Below, one piece after another: positions 5,358-7,558 of a DNA stretch of 7,558 nucleotides. Both the position numbers and the translations under genes were made by a program. The notes under the pieces are model-generated. The model searched no databases. It was not told the DNA's origin and worked only from the letters and a program-made list of their open reading frames with translations. Source of the DNA: Leptolyngbyaceae cyanobacterium M65_K2018_010 (GTDB lineage Bacteria; Cyanobacteriota; Cyanobacteriia; Phormidesmidales; Phormidesmidaceae); NCBI GenBank assembly GCA_015295885.1, contig DVEE01000121.1:1-7558 (forward strand), in the 5' to 3' direction. Each line of letters starts with the position of its first letter. Position 1 is the stretch's first letter.

Positions 5358-6179
5358 CTAGGGTTTAGGGCGAAATAGATGGGTGTGGTCGGGACTGTAG
5401 AGGCGAGACCGCACCGCTCCCCCTCGCAGGGCTGGGCTAATCAGGTATACGGTGGTACGCACCAGGTGATGGTCCCGGGTAGCGGCGGCCATGGCGTTCA
5501 GGGGCACCAACCAGATTTGCTCATCCGGCCACCCCAGCCGAAAACAAATGGCCACCGGCGTATCGGCCTCGTAGTGCTGCAACAACTGGGCCTGGGCGGC
5601 TTCCACATGGCGGGCGCTGAGGTACAGGCAGAGGCTAGTTTGGTGGGCCGCCAGGGCCGCCAGGTCTTCCCTGGGGGGGACCTGGGTGCGACCACTGATG
5701 CGGGTCAGGATAATCGACTGTACCAGGCCTGGAATGGTCAACTCTGCGTTGAGCTTCGCCGCCGCCGCCTGGTAGGCACTAATCCCCGGCACTACCTCAA
5801 AGGGGATCTCCGCCTCGGCCAACGCTTGAATTTGCTCATGGATAGCGCTGTAAAGGCTGGGATCCCCGGATTGCAGACGCACTACGGAACGCCCTGCCCG
5901 CACCCGTTCAATCATCAACGGCAGCAGGTTTTCCAGGGTCATGGCCGCGGTCCCTAGACGTTCTGCGTCGGGGCGGGCCCAGGCTAAGATTTGCTCAGGC
6001 ACCAGGGAATTAGCGTAGAGAATCACATCAGCCTGGCTGATCAGACGCTGGGCCTTCACCGTCAAGAGCTCGGGATCACCGGGGCCGGCCCCCACTAGGT
6101 AAACAGCCGGGGCCAGAGGCAATCCCTGGACAGGCAAAGCGGCGGTTTGAAAGCTAATAGAACCAGGGGTAGCAGGCAT
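5358..6179 (-). CDS. cobM: Precorrin-4 C11-methyltransferase
   Basis: Transfers a methyl group from S-adenosylmethionine to C-11 of the corrin precursor (CobM in the aerobic route, CbiF in the anaerobic one) during cobamide synthesis in the cytoplasm. The 273-residue protein has the tetrapyrrole methylase fold: VYLVGAGPGDPELLTVK (27-43), GDPSLYS (105-111), EVVPGISAYQAAAAKL (128-143), ILTRISGRTQVP (157-168) and a C-terminal LVRTTVYLISPAL (239-251). The TRISGRTQVP block separates it from the related CobI, CobJ and CobA enzymes. I start at the ATG 6179-6177; the in-frame TTG and CTG just before it are less likely. The first 23 or so residues extend slightly beyond the fold. It converges on the SLH gene and diverges from the MOSC gene; no other cobamide gene is in the window. 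Confidence 0.92.
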   Translation of the reverse strand: MPATPGSISFQTAALPVQGLPLAPAVYLVGAGPGDPELLTVKAQRLISQADVILYANSLVPEQILAWARPDAERLGTAAMTLENLLPLMIERVRAGRSVVRLQSGDPSLYSAIHEQIQALAEAEIPFEVVPGISAYQAAAAKLNAELTIPGLVQSIILTRISGRTQVPPREDLAALAAHQTSLCLYLSARHVEAAQAQLLQHYEADTPVAICFRLGWPDEQIWLVPLNAMAAATRDHHLVRTTVYLISPALRGGAVRSRLYSPDHTHLFRPKP

Positions 6180-6211
6180 CAGCAAAGAGACAAAGTTTAC
6201 ACAGTGTTTGG

Positions 6212-6217
6212 ATCATA
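6212..6217 (-). promoter_or_regulatory. Possible -10 box for cobM
   Basis: TATGAT on the minus strand matches TATAAT at five of six positions and would start transcription about 25 bases before the cobM ATG. The -35 region is poor, which might indicate activator dependence or simply a chance match. Confidence 0.3.
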
Positions 6218-6310
6218 TCGGGTTTGTTTCAAGGCTGAGTAAAGTCTCGGGGTTTTCCCGGAAGAAAAGGATTCCAGACGAATGATCGAGAGGTAGATGC
6301 ACCCTGATTC

Positions 6311-6346
6311 GACCTCCGGTCTCAGCTGGACCGGGGGTCATTTTCT
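6311..6346 (+). terminator. Terminator-like hairpin upstream of the MOSC gene
   Basis: GACCTCCGGTC (6311-6321) pairs with GACCGGGGGTC (6329-6339) over 11 positions including one G-U pair, with a 7-base loop TCAGCTG, followed by ATTTTCT. On the plus strand this resembles an intrinsic terminator with a modest T-run. It sits 150 bases before the MOSC start, where it would only stop a transcript begun in the intergenic region, suggesting attenuation or a short RNA. GAGGT at 6290-6294 is complementary to ACCTC at 6312-6316 in its 5' arm and could compete with it. Confidence 0.4.
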
Positions 6347-6366
6347 AGGCCTCCGGGGACAGAAAT

Positions 6367-6400
6367 TCGGTATCTTGAACCCATCGGTATTCTAAACCCA
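6367..6400. repeat. 17-bp tandem repeat, two copies
   Basis: TCGGTATCTTGAACCCA (6367-6383) is followed immediately by TCGGTATTCTAAACCCA (6384-6400); 14 of 17 positions agree. Two adjacent copies upstream of a gene could bind a regulator twice on related faces of the helix. Confidence 0.6.
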
Positions 6401-6405
6401 TAGAT

Positions 6406-6417
6406 TCTGCCGGCAGA
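6406..6417. promoter_or_regulatory. 12-bp perfect palindrome upstream of the MOSC gene
   Basis: TCTGCCGGCAGA is a perfect palindrome directly after the tandem repeat and 79 bases before the MOSC start. It could be an operator; there is no direct evidence for a specific regulator. Confidence 0.3.
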
Positions 6418-6495
6418 GGCCCGTCAGACTCCAGACGGTCAGGGCTCGCAGCGATGACCGTGCGCCGATGCCACCGTAACTTTGCTCCATAAGCC

Positions 6496-7278
6496 ATGTC
6501 CCCCTACCTGGCCCGCATCGATATTTTTCCGATTAAATCCCTGGATGGCGTCTCTGTGTCCCAGGCCAGGGTGCTCGCCAGCGGCGCCTTGCAGGATGAT
6601 CGGGCCTATGCCCTGGTGGATGCTCAAAACCGCTTTATCAACGGCAAACGAAATGCGGCCGTGCATCGGCTGCGGAGCACCTTTGGGGCCGATCGGCGCT
6701 CAGTGACCTGGACCGTGGAGGGCACCGGCGCGATCGCCCAGTTTGATTTAGACCGCCAGCGCCCTGCCTTGGAAGTCTGGCTCAGTGAGTATTTTCAACA
6801 GCCGGTCAGGCTCCAGGAAAACCGCCAAACCGGCTTCCCCGATGACACCGCCGCTAACGGTCCCACCTTGATTAGCCGAGCGACCCTGGCCACTGTGGCC
6901 AGTTGGTACCCTCACCTGACAGTGGCAGAGGTGCGGCGGCGATTGCGGACCAATCTGGAAATTGATGGCGTGCCAGCCTTCTGGGAAGACCGGCTGTTTA
7001 GCCCAAACGCTACCCCCGTGCGGTTTACCCTGGGTGCAGTCGTCCTGGAAGGCATCAACCCCTGCCAGCGCTGTGTGGTCCCCACTCGGGATTCGGTGAC
7101 TGGCCAGCCGAGCCCAGATTTCCAAACCATCTTCAGCCAGCGGCGAGCGGCCACCCTACCCCCTTGGACCCACCCCAATCGGTTCAACCATTTCTATCGC
7201 CTGGCGGTGAATACTAACATTCTCAACCAGGCGGGTCGCCTACTGACCGTGGGAGATCCATTACAGTTGCTACCGTGA
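6496..7278 (+). CDS. MOSC domain protein, YcbX/mARC-like
   Basis: A 260-residue cytoplasmic protein with an N-terminal MOSC beta-barrel domain (about 3-105; YLARIDIFPIKSLDGVSV, 4-21, and DDRAYALVD, 34-42) and a C-terminal MOSC domain (about 120-258). RTNLEIDG (151-158) and GINPCQRCVVPTRDSVTG (187-204) are the family signatures. By comparison with eukaryotic mARC, the second cysteine of the CxxC pair (Cys193) would be the molybdenum-cofactor ligand. YcbX and mARC reduce N-hydroxylated compounds, so that activity is likely here. There is no C-terminal 2Fe-2S ferredoxin domain like that of YcbX, so an external electron donor is needed. The start ATG at 6496 places the first strand at residue 4, as in relatives. 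The next ATG overlaps its stop codon by one base. Confidence 0.88.
   Translation: MSPYLARIDIFPIKSLDGVSVSQARVLASGALQDDRAYALVDAQNRFINGKRNAAVHRLRSTFGADRRSVTWTVEGTGAIAQFDLDRQRPALEVWLSEYFQQPVRLQENRQTGFPDDTAANGPTLISRATLATVASWYPHLTVAEVRRRLRTNLEIDGVPAFWEDRLFSPNATPVRFTLGAVVLEGINPCQRCVVPTRDSVTGQPSPDFQTIFSQRRAATLPPWTHPNRFNHFYRLAVNTNILNQAGRLLTVGDPLQLLP
6730..6737. repeat. HIP1 octamer GCGATCGC
   Basis: Perfect copy in the N-terminal domain coding region of the MOSC gene. Confidence 0.9.
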
Positions 7279-7448
7279 TGAAACCGCTACCCACCTGGCG
7301 GGTCGCCAACCCGCGCCCGGCCCCCAAAAATGCTCGGCGGTGGCACAATCAAGGTATTTTCGATGCCCACTTTGGGGGTAGAACTGCCCACGGACGACCC
7401 ATCCAAACGCAGTTTTTGAAAATCCACAGGCCAGGGCCGATTCTATGA
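7278..7448 (+). CDS. Doubtful small ORF between MOSC gene and the last gene
   Basis: Fifty-six codons beginning with an ATG that shares one base with the MOSC stop (TGATG) and ending in a TGA that overlaps the next ATG (ATGA, 7445-7448). The product would be basic, rich in Arg, Pro and His (MKPLPTWRVANPRPAPKNAR at the start, ending FLKIHRPGPIL), with no recognised domain, signal peptide or membrane segment. The double overlap is what one expects of translational coupling, but open frames of this length occur by chance in GC-rich DNA, and I do not recognise the sequence. It is either a small hypothetical protein or a non-coding spacer. Confidence 0.2.
   Translation: MKPLPTWRVANPRPAPKNARRWHNQGIFDAHFGGRTAHGRPIQTQFLKIHRPGPIL
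7298..7314 (+). terminator. Short hairpin after the MOSC gene
   Basis: GCGGGT (7298-7303) and ACCCGC (7309-7314) pair across a 5-base loop 20 bases after the MOSC stop. No T-run follows; an A-run (7326-7330) appears instead. If the small ORF is not translated, this may be a weak terminator or an mRNA 3' end stabiliser. Confidence 0.25.
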
Positions 7449-7558
7449 AAAAAAACACACCCGCCTCGGGGGAAACCCTGGAACGCTTAAAGCTCATGAT
7501 TTATCTGGTGCCCATCTTTGGGGTGGTGCCAGAAATTTCGCCGGCCGTCGACCTTGAC
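7445..7558 (+). CDS. Hypothetical protein (5' part, cut by window edge)
   Basis: Thirty-eight codons are visible. The product starts MKKNTPASGETLERLKLMIY and continues with a hydrophobic stretch (LMIYLVPIFGVV, 17-28) that may be the first membrane helix. The frame has a TAG at 7379-7381 and no ATG, GTG or TTG between it and ATG 7445, so the start is fixed if the gene is real. AGGG (7433-7436) lies eight bases before the start. The short basic N-terminus before a hydrophobic segment suggests a membrane protein. I do not recognise the family from this fragment. Confidence 0.55.
   Translation, partial: MKKNTPASGETLERLKLMIYLVPIFGVVPEISPAVDLD

Larger units (their letters stand above)
6180..6495. 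other. Structured divergent intergenic region cobM / MOSC gene
   Basis: No coding sequence longer than a few codons is seen in these 316 bases. From left to right it holds a -10-like box for cobM (6212-6217), a small hairpin (CGGG-GTTTT-CCCG, 6248-6260), a long hairpin (6311-6339), a 17-bp tandem repeat (6367-6400), a 12-bp palindrome (6406-6417) and a 5-bp stem (CCGTC 6421-6425, GACGG 6434-6438). No clean -35/-10 pair for the MOSC gene was found; TTGAAC at 6375 with TAGATT at 6401 has a 20-base spacer, which is too long. Confidence 0.5.

Noticed and set aside
5350..5370. CCCTAA...TTAGGG dyad at the SLH/cobM junction as a terminator
   Set aside because: Only six pairs with a nine-base loop, overlapping the cobM stop and without a T-run; too weak to call.
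5379..5957. A 192-codon open frame on the plus strand over cobM
   Set aside because: It lies entirely antisense to a strongly recognised methyltransferase and has no domain-like sequence; long antisense frames are common in GC-rich genes.
6180..6310. Cobalamin riboswitch upstream of cobM
   Set aside because: I looked on the minus strand for the B12-box and the conserved core motifs and found neither. The -10-like box leaves a leader of about 25 bases, too short for one.
1..7558. tRNA or rRNA genes, CRISPR arrays, insertion sequences
   Set aside because: No tRNA-like cloverleaf, no regularly spaced repeats, and no transposase-like sequence or terminal inverted repeats were seen on either strand.

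Overview
The window looks like a chromosomal segment of a GC-rich cyanobacterium. Four perfect copies of the octamer GCGATCGC (HIP1), far more than chance predicts in 7.6 kb, are a cyanobacterial hallmark. The gene content agrees: the DUF2499 (Ycf49-like)/DUF3593 membrane pair known from cyanobacteria and plastids, a cyanobacterial-style single SLH domain, and CsaB. I cannot name the genus.

Left end (1-2135): a sulfide- or arsenite-type stress island. A type I sulfide:quinone oxidoreductase (5' part only, minus strand) diverges from a two-gene plus-strand unit encoding a DUF302 protein and a ten-helix transporter of the ACR3/BASS fold. The 232-bp gap between them holds a sigma70-like promoter whose -10 region overlaps a perfect inverted repeat (candidate operator), a -10-like box for sqr, and a perfect 10-bp hairpin. 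I infer a regulated module for reduced sulfur and/or arsenite. The substrate of the transporter is unknown, and it lacks the cysteine expected in TM4 of ACR3.

Middle (2136-5327): the minus-strand DUF2499-DUF3593 pair converges on the transporter and diverges from csaB. csaB encodes the pyruvyl transferase that modifies the wall-linked polysaccharide recognised by SLH domains. After it come a eukaryote-like cyclophilin and a short secreted protein with one SLH domain and no porin barrel. csaB and the SLH protein plausibly act on the two sides of the same outer membrane-to-wall contact.

Right end (5358-7558): cobM (corrin C11 methylation, minus strand) diverges from a MOSC-domain gene of the YcbX/mARC type. 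The 316-bp gap between them is rich in structure: a long hairpin with a possible competing pairing, a 17-bp tandem repeat and a 12-bp palindrome. After the MOSC gene, a doubtful 56-codon ORF overlaps both the MOSC stop and the start of a final, unidentified gene that is cut by the window edge.

Most of the window is ordinary cyanobacterial chromosome. The least described parts are the SQR/DUF302/ACR3-like module with its control region, the stand-alone SLH protein near csaB, and the structured gap before the MOSC gene.
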